DNA of 64,000 nucleotides from Carboxylicivirga caseinilyticus (GTDB taxonomy: Bacteria > Bacteroidota > Bacteroidia > Bacteroidales > Marinilabiliaceae), in NCBI GenBank assembly GCA_025499705.1, contig JAFMVE010000004.1:124001-188000 (forward strand). The letters run 5' to 3'. The stretch's first letter is position 1, and every line of letters starts with the position of its first letter. Below are positions 14,754 to 24,682 of this stretch, one piece after another. The translations under genes and the position numbers were made by a program. Below the pieces are notes generated by a model. That model was given only the letters and a program-made list of their open reading frames with translations. It did not search any database and was not told the DNA's origin.

Positions 14754-16265
14754 ATGAAGAAATTAAACCTGTTTATAATTAAAAGTTATCTTGGTCCATT
14801 ATCCATGACTTTCTTTATTTCACTATTCATATTAGTGATGCAATTTCTTTGGAAATATGTTGACGATATGGTAGGTAAAGGTTTAGAGACTCCAGTTTTG
14901 GCTGAATTATTGTTTTATGCAACCTTGCAGGTTGTTCCGATGGCTCTTCCTCTTGCTATTTTGCTGGCTTCATTAATGACCTTTGGTAATTTGGGAGAAA
15001 ACTATGAATTAACTGCAATCAAAGCAGCAGGCATTTCATTACCCCGAACGATGAAACCCCTGATATACATTACAATTTTCATTTCTATTGCGGCTTTCTG
15101 GTTTTCAAATAATGTTTTACCCTACGCCAATCTGAAGCTATATTCGTTATTATACGATGTAAAACAAGCTAAACCTGAACTGGAAATTAAAGAACAGATT
15201 TTTTATGATGGATTTGAGAATTTCAGGATTAAAATTGACCATAAAGATAAGGAGACCAATCTGCTTCATAACATTATGATCTACGATCATCGTGACCGGT
15301 TTAATAAAAACACAAATGTAACACTTGCCGACTCAGGCCGATTGCAGGTTTCAGCTGATAAGCGTAACATGGTTCTTACACTTTTAGACGGTGTTCGTTA
15401 CGACGAAAAACAAGGCGAAAACAATAAACGACTTCGTGATCGTGATTTACAGAAATTCCGACGGGATGTATTTAAAGAGCAAATTGCTTTAATTGATCTT
15501 CAGGGAATGAATTTTGACAGAACAGATGAAAATCTTTTTGCAAACTACGACCGAATGAAAAATCTGAATCAATTAACTCACGACATTGATTCTTTTAATA
15601 TTCAACGTAATCAATACGTTCAGCGCCTGACAAAAACATCTGAAAATTTCTACTTTCAGACAGCCAGATATGCAGCCAGAAGAAATAAGCAGGAAAATTC
15701 AGCTCTTACTTTTATTGATTCAGCCAAAGTTGAAAACCCAGATACATTATTTGCTGGCCTTACCATTCATCAGAAAAAAATGGCTTTAGAAGGTGCCTTA
15801 CGTAAAGCCCGTGACAATAAAAATCAGATGGACGAAGAAAAAAGGCATATTATTGCACAGGATAGCAAAATTCGAAAACACACCATTGAACTGCATCGGA
15901 AATTTACTCTATCGTTTGCCTGTTTTATTTTCTTCTTTATCGGAGCACCGCTGGGTGCCATTATTCGAAAAGGCGGGTTGGGAATGCCTGTTGTTATTTC
16001 AGTGCTGTTCTTTATTGTTTACTACATCATCGACACGATGGGTGCAAAAATGGCAAGAGAAGGAATCTGGCCGGTATATCAGGGCATGTGGTTATCCTCA
16101 ACCGTATTATTGCCGTTGGGAATCTTCCTTACTTATAAATCAGCAACCGACTCAACCCTGCTAAATGCCGATGCTTATATCATTTTCTTCCAAAAATTAT
16201 TTAAGCGCGAAAAATTTGATTTAACCAACCGATTAGATAACAAAGAAGATATTAAAACCGACTAA
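14754..16265 (+). CDS. LptF/LptG-family permease (second tandem copy)
   Basis: This 503-residue permease has the same layout as its upstream neighbour: N-terminal three-helix block, periplasmic jellyroll, and the C-terminal block containing FIGAPLGAIIRKGGLGMPVV. The main differences lie in the periplasmic insertion (about 280-370), which is longer and more diverged. The family extracts lipopolysaccharide from the inner membrane with the LptB ATPase. The gene lies 137 bases after the first copy and 83 bases before ribBA, the usual single-copy neighbour order in Bacteroidota. No terminator was seen between the three genes, so they may be co-transcribed. Confidence 0.88.
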   Translation: MKKLNLFIIKSYLGPLSMTFFISLFILVMQFLWKYVDDMVGKGLETPVLAELLFYATLQVVPMALPLAILLASLMTFGNLGENYELTAIKAAGISLPRTMKPLIYITIFISIAAFWFSNNVLPYANLKLYSLLYDVKQAKPELEIKEQIFYDGFENFRIKIDHKDKETNLLHNIMIYDHRDRFNKNTNVTLADSGRLQVSADKRNMVLTLLDGVRYDEKQGENNKRLRDRDLQKFRRDVFKEQIALIDLQGMNFDRTDENLFANYDRMKNLNQLTHDIDSFNIQRNQYVQRLTKTSENFYFQTARYAARRNKQENSALTFIDSAKVENPDTLFAGLTIHQKKMALEGALRKARDNKNQMDEEKRHIIAQDSKIRKHTIELHRKFTLSFACFIFFFIGAPLGAIIRKGGLGMPVVISVLFFIVYYIIDTMGAKMAREGIWPVYQGMWLSSTVLLPLGIFLTYKSATDSTLLNADAYIIFFQKLFKREKFDLTNRLDNKEDIKTD

Positions 16266-16348
16266 GTGAGCATTTTCATTGTTCTGATGCCAATATTTTA
16301 ACTAATTTTGCAGTCTGAAAACGGAATACTCCGATAAAACAAAATCAA

Positions 16349-17584
16349 ATGCCAGAAGCTCAGGAATTTAAACTTAACACCATTGAGGAAGCTATTCAAG
16401 CAATCAAAAATGGTGAATTAATTATTGTTGTTGATGATGAAGATCGTGAGAACGAAGGCGATTTTATTGCTGCAGCAGAACTGATTACTCCGGAGAAAGT
16501 TAATTTTATGGCAACTCATGGTAGAGGTTTAATCTGTACTCCTCTAACAGAAGAACGTTGCGAAGAATTAGACCTGGAGCTAATGGTTGGCAAAAATACC
16601 TCGAGTCATGCCACTCCATTTACTGTTTCAGTTGATTTGTTGGGTCATGGATGTACAACAGGCATCTCAGCATCCGATCGTGCCAAAACCATTGTAGCTT
16701 TGGCTGATCCTAAAACAGAACCCGAAGAATTAGGACGTCCTGGTCATATTTTCCCTTTAAAAGCAAAAAGCAGAGGAGTTTTACGCAGAGCAGGGCATAC
16801 CGAAGCCGGAGTTGACTTAACCCGACTGGCCGGATTAAATCCCGCAGCTGTATTAGTGGAGATTCTGAATGAAGACGGTACGATGGCTCGTCTTCCACAA
16901 CTAATTGAAATTGCAAAGAAATTCAATCTTAAGATTGTTACCATACAAGATTTGATTGCCTATCGTTTGAAGAACGAAAGCCTGATTGTTAAAGGTGTTG
17001 AAGTAAATCTTCCAACAACGCATGGCGATTTCAGATTTATACCTTTTAAACAAAAATCAAACGGACTTGAGCACATGGCCTTAATAAAAGGTACATGGGA
17101 AGAAGATGAAGCCATTCTGGTACGCGTTCATTCATCATGTGCCACAGGTGATATTTTCGGTTCACTACGTTGCGAATGTGGAGAGCAATTGCACAAAGCC
17201 ATGGAAACTATCAACAAAGAAGGCAAAGGTGTAATTGTGTATATGAATCAGGAAGGTCGCGGTATTGGCTTAATGAATAAAATTAAAGCCTACAAACTGC
17301 AGGAAGAAGGCTTAGACACTGTTGACGCCAACACTGAACTGGGCTTTGATGCTGACGAACGAGATTACGGAGTAGGTGCACAAATTTTACGAGAATTGGG
17401 TATTAGAAAAATGCGCCTGATGTCAAACAACCCAATAAAACGAATTGGATTGGAAGGATACGGTCTTAAAGTAGTAGAAAATGTAGGCATTGAAGTTAAC
17501 CCCAATCCGCACAACGAATTTTACATGAAAACAAAACAGGAAAGAATGGGGCACAACCTCCAGTTTTTCAAGTATAAAAAATAG
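16349..17584 (+). CDS. ribBA: RibBA, bifunctional riboflavin biosynthesis enzyme
   Basis: This 411-residue enzyme has an N-terminal 3,4-dihydroxy-2-butanone-4-phosphate synthase domain and a C-terminal GTP cyclohydrolase II domain. The RibB active-site loop is [13 protein letters not shown] at about 28-40. The RibA half begins near residue 206 and has the zinc cysteines in [17 protein letters not shown] (about 264, 275 and 277) and the GRGIGL loop. It makes both precursors of riboflavin in the cytosol. Length matches the full-length fused enzyme. It ends at a strong terminator. Confidence 0.96.
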   Translation: MPEAQEFKLNTIEEAIQAIKNGELIIVVDDEDRENEGDFIAAAELITPEKVNFMATHGRGLICTPLTEERCEELDLELMVGKNTSSHATPFTVSVDLLGHGCTTGISASDRAKTIVALADPKTEPEELGRPGHIFPLKAKSRGVLRRAGHTEAGVDLTRLAGLNPAAVLVEILNEDGTMARLPQLIEIAKKFNLKIVTIQDLIAYRLKNESLIVKGVEVNLPTTHGDFRFIPFKQKSNGLEHMALIKGTWEEDEAILVRVHSSCATGDIFGSLRCECGEQLHKAMETINKEGKGVIVYMNQEGRGIGLMNKIKAYKLQEEGLDTVDANTELGFDADERDYGVGAQILRELGIRKMRLMSNNPIKRIGLEGYGLKVVENVGIEVNPNPHNEFYMKTKQERMGHNLQFFKYKK

Positions 17585-17587
17585 AAC

Positions 17588-17613
17588 AAAAGGAGGCTAA
17601 AACCTCCTTTTTT
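17588..17613 (+). terminator. Intrinsic terminator after ribBA
   Basis: AAAGGAGG (17589-17596) pairs with CCTCCTTT (17603-17610) around CTAAAA, followed by a T-run. Confidence 0.88.
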
Positions 17614-17776
17614 CATTTTCTTTTGTTATTACAAAAACATATTTAACCACAATGTGTTTATAGAATAGTTCTGGTGGGTACCATTACTTATTTTGCGGTC
17701 AAGTAATATGTGTTTATTAAAGGGTTAGATGGGTGAATGAATGTTACATAAGCACAGTTGGACCCACCGGTTCTTA

Positions 17777-18853
17777 TTATACTTTATGAATCACACCGGA
17801 ACACGAATCTTTTGAAGCTCCGGTAACCGAAGACCAACAATTATTTTCACCCCTAAACCGCAATACTCCTAAAAAAGCAAAAATCAAAGCTTCTTTGTAA
17901 TCAATCAGATTCTGATCAGGTATAATTAGTTGATGATTCAGTTTTTCTTTAAATAAATCCATCAGATAGCCATTATTTACACCTCCTCCGGTAAATAACA
18001 CTTCACCTTTTTGAAAAGCATTAAGGTCTTTTGAGAAAATAGTTGCAACATGCTCATAATAAGTTCGTGCAATATTTTCAACCGGATCATTCGCATACTC
18101 GTTGATCACGGGCCATAATTCTTTTTCAACCCACTCCTGCCCCAACGACTTGGGTGCTGTTAATTGATAGTATTCAAGGTTATTTAATTTTTGCAAAAGC
18201 GAATCTATCACTTGTCCTTTTCTACCTAATTGCCCGTCCTCATCAAATTCTTTACCGGTTCTTTGTGCCAGTTTATTAAGTATGAAATTAACAGCACAAA
18301 TGTCCCAGGCAATCCTCCTTTCATCCATTAAAACCGAAACATTAGCAAACCCACCCAGATTAACACAAGCCGTATATCTATCAAATAATAAATGATCACC
18401 AACAGGTACCAAAGGAGCACCCTGGCCTCTAAAACATATATCCAACGACCGAAAATCACTAATCGTTGTAATACCTGTAACTGCAGCTATCATACCTCCA
18501 TCGCCCAGTTGAAAATTCATTTGATTCCAGGGCTCATGATAGATTGTATGCCCATGTGATGCTATAAAATCAACCTTTTCTTCCACATCCTGAAGAAAAA
18601 AGGCGACTTGCTGCCCTAACCACTTCCCATAATCGCGATGCAACTGCATTAGTTCAGATCCATTTGAAAAGTAGGCTCTTCTTAATTGTCTTTCCCATTC
18701 TTCGGAGTACTTAACAGTTTGAGTTTTTACGAATGAATAACTCCATTTTCCGTCATTAATGCTTAAATTACACAAAGCAATGTCAAGACCATCCAACGAG
18801 GTTCCTGACATAAGGCCTACACAACAATAGGATTTATTAATTTGTTCTAACAT
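17777..18853 (-). CDS. anmK: Anhydro-N-acetylmuramic acid kinase
   Basis: This sugar kinase of the ASKHA fold converts 1,6-anhydro-MurNAc to MurNAc-6-phosphate in peptidoglycan recycling. It carries the family ATP-binding motif GLMSGTSLDG near its N-terminus, the catalytic region GHTIYHEP, and the second phosphate loop FTGGGVNNGYL. I chose ATG at 18853 over the GTG at 18865 because the extra four residues are not family-like. The length of 358 residues is typical. It is a single gene divergent from the DHOD-like gene. Confidence 0.94.
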   Translation of the reverse strand: MLEQINKSYCCVGLMSGTSLDGLDIALCNLSINDGKWSYSFVKTQTVKYSEEWERQLRRAYFSNGSELMQLHRDYGKWLGQQVAFFLQDVEEKVDFIASHGHTIYHEPWNQMNFQLGDGGMIAAVTGITTISDFRSLDICFRGQGAPLVPVGDHLLFDRYTACVNLGGFANVSVLMDERRIAWDICAVNFILNKLAQRTGKEFDEDGQLGRKGQVIDSLLQKLNNLEYYQLTAPKSLGQEWVEKELWPVINEYANDPVENIARTYYEHVATIFSKDLNAFQKGEVLFTGGGVNNGYLMDLFKEKLNHQLIIPDQNLIDYKEALIFAFLGVLRFRGENNCWSSVTGASKDSCSGVIHKV

Positions 18854-18929
18854 ATACAAGTGCACTAAATCAATGATATTGATAGTAAAAATAGATAATT
18901 CAACCCTTAATCAATAAAAAATCTACCAA

Positions 18930-19916
18930 ATGCCAGACATTTCAACAACCTACATGGGTCTACACCTGAAAAGTCCGATTATTGTTGCCAGCTCAGGTTT
19001 AACCAATTCATTGGATGACATTAAGAAAGCTGAGGCAGCAGGCGCGGGTGCCGTAGTATTAAAATCATTATTCGAGGAAGAGATCATCACCGAGATGGAT
19101 AGACAACTGAGTAAGATGCACTCAGAAAATTACCTCTACCCTGAAACCATGGATTTTTATGAGAACTACGATGTGGAAGACACCCTGACGGGCTATCTTA
19201 AACTAATTAACGATGTAAAACATGAAACTAAAATTCCAGTAATTGCCAGTGTCAATTGTATTACATCGCATAATTGGCCATACTTTGCCAAATCACTGGA
19301 AGATGCCGGAGCAGATGCACTAGAATTAAACATTTCGGTCTCACCAGACGATATTGATCAATTGTCGACTGATTATGAAGCTACATACTTTGACATCATT
19401 AAAGAGGTACTTAAAGAAGTTAAAATACCAGTTGCCATAAAAATAAGCCATTATTTTTCCAACCTTGGCGGCATGATTAAAAAGTTATCTGAAACAGGAA
19501 TTTCCGGGTTAGTCCTTTTTAACCGATTCTACTCTCCGGATATTGACACAGATAATCTGGAAGTAGTACCAACACACATCTTTAGTGAAGAGAAAGAATA
19601 TGTGATGCCTTTGCGCTGGATTGCCATCACTTCGGATAAAGTAAAATGTGACCTTTCAGCAACAACAGGCATTCATGATTCAAAAACCATCATCAAGATG
19701 ATTTTGGCTGGCGCCTCAACTGTTCAATTGGCCAGCTCGCTTTATAAAAACGGAGTTGAAACCATTGAACGCTATAATCGTGAAATAGAAAGCTGGATGA
19801 CTAAAAAAGAATTTGATAGCATTGATCAGTTCAAAGGTATGCTTAGTCAGAGTAAACTCACTAATCCTGCTGGATATTTCCGACTTCAGTTTATGAAACA
19901 ATTCAGTAACAAATAA
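18930..19916 (+). CDS. Dihydroorotate dehydrogenase-like FMN protein
   Basis: This 328-residue TIM-barrel protein resembles class-1 dihydroorotate dehydrogenases. It begins with the PDISTTYMGLHLKSPIIVAS-type strand and later shows the barrel segments VIASVNCI, ALELNIS, PVAIKIS and the phosphate-binding loop around LAGASTVQLASSL. The normal catalytic Cys/Ser loop is not clearly preserved, and such paralogues in Bacteroidota lie away from pyrimidine genes, as here. The redox substrate is therefore uncertain. It ends at its own terminator. Confidence 0.85.
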   Translation: MPDISTTYMGLHLKSPIIVASSGLTNSLDDIKKAEAAGAGAVVLKSLFEEEIITEMDRQLSKMHSENYLYPETMDFYENYDVEDTLTGYLKLINDVKHETKIPVIASVNCITSHNWPYFAKSLEDAGADALELNISVSPDDIDQLSTDYEATYFDIIKEVLKEVKIPVAIKISHYFSNLGGMIKKLSETGISGLVLFNRFYSPDIDTDNLEVVPTHIFSEEKEYVMPLRWIAITSDKVKCDLSATTGIHDSKTIIKMILAGASTVQLASSLYKNGVETIERYNREIESWMTKKEFDSIDQFKGMLSQSKLTNPAGYFRLQFMKQFSNK

Positions 19917-19922
19917 ATAACT

Positions 19923-19950
19923 AGCCGGGGATTCTACTCCGGCTTTTTAA
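19923..19950 (+). terminator. Intrinsic terminator after DHOD-like gene
   Basis: AGCCGGGG (19923-19930) pairs with CTCCGGCT (19937-19944, one wobble) around ATTCTA, followed by TTTTT. Confidence 0.85.
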
Positions 19951-20072
19951 TTGGATACCTTTCGAATGTTATTTAAATCAGAATAAGCCAAATGATATGA
20001 ACACCTTTCTTAGTCTGCCTTTTTTTATTGCTTTCGTTTAGATAATTTCGCAACTTATTCTAAAGAGAAAGA

Positions 20073-20261
20073 ATGTATACAGACGACTCATATATGGCAC
20101 AGCCTTTAAAAGAAGGTGTTGATTTTTACATGGATCCCAAAGGCTATCGGGTAATGACGGCCAAATACCTGACAGAAAGAGGATATTGCTGCGGAAACGG
20201 CTGCAGACACTGCCCTTATTTTCCACCTCATCACAAAGGTAATCGCGAATTAAAAGAATAA
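20073..20261 (+). CDS. DUF5522-type small cysteine protein
   Basis: This 62-residue protein has the compact motif GYCCGNGCRHCPY (residues about 41-53), typical of DUF5522 proteins. Four cysteines in that motif could hold a metal or iron-sulfur cluster. The start may be the Met at residue 8, since the first seven residues are less conserved-looking. It lies only nine bases before fmt, so the two are probably co-transcribed. Function is unknown. Confidence 0.8.
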   Translation: MYTDDSYMAQPLKEGVDFYMDPKGYRVMTAKYLTERGYCCGNGCRHCPYFPPHHKGNRELKE

Positions 20262-20270
20262 CAGTTGGTT

Positions 20271-21236
20271 ATGGAAGATAGAAATTTACGAATAGTATTT
20301 ATGGGCACTCCCGACTTTGCAGTTGAAAGCCTGAAAGCACTGGTTGAAAATAAATTTAATGTTGTAGGTGTTATCACTGCTCCGGATCGCCCTGCCGGTC
20401 GCGGACAGAAATTGACACAATCGCCGGTAAAAGAATATGCAGTGGAGGTAGGATTACCTGTTTTACAGCCTGAGAAACTGAAAAATGAAGACTTTTTAAA
20501 TCAACTTCGTGACCTAAAAGCTGATCTACAAGTTATTGTTGCATTTCGTATGTTGCCTGAAGTGGTTTGGAATATGCCTCGTTTGGGTTCACTCAACCTA
20601 CATGGTTCATTATTACCACAATACCGTGGTGCTGCCCCTATCAACTGGGCCGTAATTAATGGAGATAAAAAAACAGGAGTTACCACTTTCTTCCTACAAC
20701 ACGAGATTGATACCGGTAATATTATTATGCAGGAAGAGATGCCGATACTTGACGATGACACGGCCGGTTCGGTTCACGATAAAATGATGGTACTGGGAGC
20801 TGAGGTGATTTTAAAAACAGTGGATGCTATTCATAAAAATGAAGTTAAAGCAGTTCCTCAAAACGAATTCTCCAACGAAAGTGAATTACGTCCAGCACCT
20901 AAAATTTTCAAAGAAGATTGTAAAATTGACTGGAACAACAGCTCGGAAGCCATCAGAAATAAAATCAGAGGATTGTCGCCCTATCCAACTGCCTGGACTG
21001 AACTTGAGATGAACAACGGGAAGCTGATCAGCATCAAGATTTTTAATGCAATTATTTCAGATAAATTACAATTAAAGCCGGGTACAATCGAAAGTGATAA
21101 CAAAACATTCATTGCCATCGGCACAAACGACAAAGCCATACTAATTACCGACATACAGCTGGCCGGTAAAAAACGCATGCTTACTCAGGAATTATTAAGA
21201 GGTTTCGACTCTGAACAAATAAAGGGAATCAAATAA
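20271..21236 (+). CDS. fmt: Methionyl-tRNA formyltransferase
   Basis: This cytosolic enzyme transfers a formyl group from 10-formyl-THF to initiator Met-tRNA. The formyltransferase core shows MGTPDFAV at the N-terminus, HGSLLPQYRGAAPINWAVINGD in two overlapping family motifs (Asn, His and the SLLP loop), and a C-terminal tRNA-binding domain from about residue 205. I use the ATG at 20271 rather than the TTG two codons earlier. The length of 321 residues is standard. A bidirectional terminator follows directly. Confidence 0.96.
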   Translation: MEDRNLRIVFMGTPDFAVESLKALVENKFNVVGVITAPDRPAGRGQKLTQSPVKEYAVEVGLPVLQPEKLKNEDFLNQLRDLKADLQVIVAFRMLPEVVWNMPRLGSLNLHGSLLPQYRGAAPINWAVINGDKKTGVTTFFLQHEIDTGNIIMQEEMPILDDDTAGSVHDKMMVLGAEVILKTVDAIHKNEVKAVPQNEFSNESELRPAPKIFKEDCKIDWNNSSEAIRNKIRGLSPYPTAWTELEMNNGKLISIKIFNAIISDKLQLKPGTIESDNKTFIAIGTNDKAILITDIQLAGKKRMLTQELLRGFDSEQIKGIK

Positions 21237-21260
21237 AAAAGCGGCTAATGCCGCTTTTTC
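21237..21260. terminator. Bidirectional terminator between fmt and LysM gene
   Basis: AAAAGCGGC (21237-21245) pairs with GCCGCTTTT (21250-21258) around TAAT. A-rich and T-rich flanks allow termination of both convergent genes. Confidence 0.88.
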
Positions 21261-21261
21261 T

Positions 21262-22200
21262 TTATTTCTTTTTGCTTCGTAAATTCAGTTTATCACCTAC
21301 CTTCAACTTAGCATTCTCATTCAATCCATTATAACGCATCAGGCTTTTTATTTTTACTCCGTATTTTTGAGAAATATAGTGTAAAGTCTCGCCCTCTTTA
21401 ACCGTATGAATCTGGTGTCTGCGATTAGCTTTCCCTTTTTTCGATTGAATATACAAATAGCGGTATTTACTGATATCTGCACCTTTTTTAATATCGTTGT
21501 ATTTATATAATTCCCAATCTCTTAAACCAAATTCAGTGGCAATAGCTTCAAAAGTATCTCCTTCCTCTGTACGAATATATTTAACTCCATTATTGTAATC
21601 TGGAACATGAGTATTGTATGGATTGATTACAAAATTATCATTTCCGGAAACAGATTTTTTGGCATCACTTCTGGTCCACTCCTGCTCCTCATCAAGCAAA
21701 TACAATTTATTCTCCTCTATAATATTAATTAAACGATGAGCATATTTCGGATCGGTAGCATAACCCGCTTTTTTCAATCCTTTTGCCCAACCTTTATAAT
21801 CAGTTGTTTTTAATTCAAATAAAGAAGCATAACGCTGTTTCCCGGTTAAAAAATCAGAGTGATCGATATATGACTCATAAACTGTTTTGTATTTTCTGAA
21901 ACATTCATTTCTGCGATCATCATCATGATATACCTTCTGACCATTCCAGTCGCTATGACACTTAATACCAAAATGATTGTTTGATTTACGTGCCAGTGTA
22001 CTGTTACCATTACCCGATTCAAGAATACCTTGAGCCATGGTAATACTTGCTGGTATCCGGGTTCGTTTCATTTCTTTTATAGCCAGATCCTTGTACAACT
22101 CAATATAGTCGGCAGTAGTGTATTTTCGTTTTGACTGAGCTTGAACTGAAAAGAAATTAATTGATAAAACTGCTAATAATAAAACCGCTATACGAGTCAT
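21262..22200 (-). CDS. Secreted glucosaminidase with two LysM domains
   Basis: This 312-residue exported peptidoglycan hydrolase has a signal peptide ending VQAQ. The glucosaminidase (lysozyme-like) domain covers about 28-165, with the family motifs ITMAQGILESGNGNSTLA (catalytic Glu) and NNHFGIKC. Two LysM modules follow, near 205-255 and 265-310 (for example VKEGETLHYISQKYGVK). LysM binds peptidoglycan, so it acts in the periplasm on cell-wall turnover or division. It is transcribed alone. Confidence 0.92.
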   Translation of the reverse strand: MTRIAVLLLAVLSINFFSVQAQSKRKYTTADYIELYKDLAIKEMKRTRIPASITMAQGILESGNGNSTLARKSNNHFGIKCHSDWNGQKVYHDDDRRNECFRKYKTVYESYIDHSDFLTGKQRYASLFELKTTDYKGWAKGLKKAGYATDPKYAHRLINIIEENKLYLLDEEQEWTRSDAKKSVSGNDNFVINPYNTHVPDYNNGVKYIRTEEGDTFEAIATEFGLRDWELYKYNDIKKGADISKYRYLYIQSKKGKANRRHQIHTVKEGETLHYISQKYGVKIKSLMRYNGLNENAKLKVGDKLNLRSKKK

Positions 22201-22457
22201 TTGCTAAACTTTAATTAAATTACATGGCTTGGCTTCGGACAAAGATAAAAATTTAGCTTTGCTACCAAATGTTTAGCCTTTAAAAACAATATTGTAATTT
22301 TGAAAACGCAAAGATGAAATAAAACTTGTATAAGAAGAACATAAAATTTCCCAAACCGAATGAATCTAATTCTGAACCTTTCCTAATTTTGTTTTAGATG
22401 ATCAAAAAACAAATGGATCATTTACTGCAAATTAAGATCAGATACTAATTGCACAAG

Positions 22458-22952
22458 ATGAAAAACATAAATATCAACACGCACATAACAGTTTTCGAAT
22501 CGCAATCAGAACTACCTGTTGCCGATCAGGAACTGGTTGAAGCTGCCAAAGAAGCTTGCCTGAAAGCATATGCCCCTTACTCAAGTTTTAACGTTGGAGC
22601 AGCAATCAGATTGGCTAATGGAGTAATTATTAAAGGTAATAACCAGGAAAACGCAGCCTACCCTTCTGGCTTATGTGCCGAACGAGTTGCCATGTTTTAT
22701 GCAAACTCAAGCTATCCTGATGTTGCAGTACTTGGTATTGCAGTAATTGCCATGAACGATGACGGAGTGATTAAAAATCCGATAGCTCCATGCGGTTCGT
22801 GTCGTCAGGTATTACTTGAAACCGAGTTACGCATGAAGCAGGAATTTTATACATTATTGATTGGAGCTACAGAGGTATATAAGATTGACAGTTCAGCAGC
22901 TTTATTACCCCTGTCGTTTACCGGAGAAGGATTAAAACGTAAAAAGCCGTAA
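22458..22952 (+). CDS. cdd: Cytidine deaminase
   Basis: This zinc enzyme converts cytidine and deoxycytidine to uridine forms in pyrimidine salvage. The zinc and catalytic motifs are CAERVAMF and PCGSCRQVLLE, in the small tetrameric cytidine deaminase pattern, preceded by the substrate loop APYSSFNVGAA. I start at ATG 22458; an upstream TTG at 22449 is less likely. The length of 164 residues is slightly longer than classical Cdd. The 3' end overlaps a terminator shared with the opposing gene. Confidence 0.94.
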   Translation: MKNININTHITVFESQSELPVADQELVEAAKEACLKAYAPYSSFNVGAAIRLANGVIIKGNNQENAAYPSGLCAERVAMFYANSSYPDVAVLGIAVIAMNDDGVIKNPIAPCGSCRQVLLETELRMKQEFYTLLIGATEVYKIDSSAALLPLSFTGEGLKRKKP

Positions 22953-22968
22953 GGCTAGTTTACGTTTT
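22934..22968. terminator. Bidirectional terminator inside two gene ends
   Basis: AAAACGTAAA (22934-22943) pairs with TTTACGTTTT (22959-22968), and an inner AGCC/GGCT stem (22945-22948 with 22953-22956) lies between. The structure covers both stop codons of the convergent cdd and RluA-family genes. Confidence 0.75.
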
Positions 22969-23641
22969 TAAATTCTTTCCACAATGGCTCATCATCTGGT
23001 GTTTTGGCAATAATCTCTACAGGCTCTTTTTTAACCGGATGAATAAATGATATTCTGCGTGCATGTAACGAGATACCACCATCCTTATTGGAACGACTGA
23101 ACCCATATTTCAGATCACCTTTAATGGGGCAACCAATCTTTGCCAACTGGCAGCGAATCTGATGATGACGACCTGTTTGAAGATCCACCTCCAACAGGTA
23201 ATAATTTTTCAGGCCTGAAACCAATCGATAATTAAGAATAGCTTCTTTTGCACCTGCCCGCATCTTTGGAAATGCATAAGACTTATTTTTTTCTGAATTC
23301 TTCAGAATATAATGTCGTAATTCAGCTTCATCCACCTCAGGTAATTCACCCACAATGGCCCAATAGGTCTTTTTAACTTCCTTATCCTGAAACATTTTAT
23401 TCAGACGAGTTAAAGCCTTTGTTGTTCTGGCAAATAAAACTACTCCACTCACCGGACGATCCAAACGATGCACTACTCCCAGGAATACATCCCCGGGTTT
23501 ATCGTATTTCTTTTTGATATACTCCTTAACCTTGTCACTAAGCGTCTGGTCTCCGGTTTTATCACCCTGCACAATATCAGATCCGGATTTATTAACCGCA
23601 ATGATATGGTTATCTTCGTAAAGAATATCGAGTTTACTCAT
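22955..23641 (-). CDS. RluA-family pseudouridine synthase
   Basis: This 228-residue RNA pseudouridine synthase has the catalytic motif GVVHRLDRPVSG, containing the invariant Asp. RluA-family signatures also include the IVAVNK-like N-terminal strand (IIAVNKSG) and RHHQIRCQLA near the C-terminus. It lacks an S4 domain, so it is the short type. The ATG at 23641 is preferred to a TTG one codon upstream. It begins 11 bases after panB and is likely co-transcribed. The RNA target is not predictable. Confidence 0.92.
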   Translation of the reverse strand: MSKLDILYEDNHIIAVNKSGSDIVQGDKTGDQTLSDKVKEYIKKKYDKPGDVFLGVVHRLDRPVSGVVLFARTTKALTRLNKMFQDKEVKKTYWAIVGELPEVDEAELRHYILKNSEKNKSYAFPKMRAGAKEAILNYRLVSGLKNYYLLEVDLQTGRHHQIRCQLAKIGCPIKGDLKYGFSRSNKDGGISLHARRISFIHPVKKEPVEIIAKTPDDEPLWKEFKNVN

Positions 23642-23652
23642 CAATCAATTTA

Positions 23653-24471
23653 TTAATATTGCTCTCTTTCATTTGGAAAATCAACACTCTTCACATCATC
23701 AATGTAATTACCAACAGCTCCTGTAATTTCGGCATACAAATTATGGTAACGTCTTAAGAAACGAGGTGAGAACTCCTGATTAATCCCCAACATATCATGT
23801 AAAACCAACACCTGGCCATCTACTTTATTACCAGCACCGATACCTATGATAGGAATATGAAGCTCTTCGGCAACACGACCTGCCAAATCAGCCGGAATTT
23901 TTTCCAATACAATAGCAAAACAACCTGCTTCCTGCAACAAGTGAGCATCCTCAATTAGCTTATTGGCTTCCTCTTCCTGACGGGCACGAACTGCGTAAGT
24001 ACCAAATTTATGAATAGATTGAGGTGTTAATCCCAGGTGTCCCATCACTGGTATACCAGCAGATAAAATACGTTGCACCGATTCAATAATCTCACTTCCT
24101 CCTTCTATCTTAACAGCATCAGCTGCCGTTTCTTTCATAATTCGAATAGAAGAAGTCAAGGCCTCTTTAGAGTTTCCCTGATAAGTTCCAAAAGGAAGGT
24201 CAACCACGACCAATGAACGTTCTACTGCTCTTACTACAGAAGCACCATGATAAATCATCTGATCCAGGGTGATCGGTAATGTGGTTTCCCATCCGGCCAT
24301 TACGTTTGAGGCTGAATCACCAACCAATATAACATCAACTCCTGCACGATCAACTATATGGGCCAAAGAGTAGTCATAGGCTGTTAACATGGCTATCTTT
24401 TCCCCTTTCATTTTTAACTCACTCAATACATGTGTGGTTACTCTTCTAGGGCGTTCCTTTGCTACTGACAT
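23653..24471 (-). CDS. panB: Ketopantoate hydroxymethyltransferase
   Basis: This is the first committed enzyme of pantothenate synthesis. It adds a hydroxymethyl group from methylene-THF to 2-oxoisovalerate. The 272-residue TIM barrel shows family motifs: [40 protein letters not shown] and the metal/catalytic Glu region [11 protein letters not shown]. Length is normal. It leads a two-gene unit with the pseudouridine synthase. Confidence 0.96.
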   Translation of the reverse strand: MSVAKERPRRVTTHVLSELKMKGEKIAMLTAYDYSLAHIVDRAGVDVILVGDSASNVMAGWETTLPITLDQMIYHGASVVRAVERSLVVVDLPFGTYQGNSKEALTSSIRIMKETAADAVKIEGGSEIIESVQRILSAGIPVMGHLGLTPQSIHKFGTYAVRARQEEEANKLIEDAHLLQEAGCFAIVLEKIPADLAGRVAEELHIPIIGIGAGNKVDGQVLVLHDMLGINQEFSPRFLRRYHNLYAEITGAVGNYIDDVKSVDFPNEREQY

Positions 24472-24682
24472 TTTTTAATTTTTAAGATGCCTCACGGCAA
24501 TTAAATATCGTTATGCAGATTTTGGATTTATGAAATAACGACCTGCAAAGTTAGTAATTTGAATGAGGCAAAACCAAAAGTTAATAGCATTATTGGAAAT
24601 TCAATGGTTAATAGTTCATAAAACACGAATTAGAGGAATACAATTCTCTAAAAATGTTGTAAAAATTAATAAAACTATTCAC

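Noticed and set aside
15793-16164. Open frame overlapping the second LptF/G-type gene
   Set aside because: It is a frame-shifted shadow of the conserved C-terminal block, with atypical Cys/Trp-rich composition.
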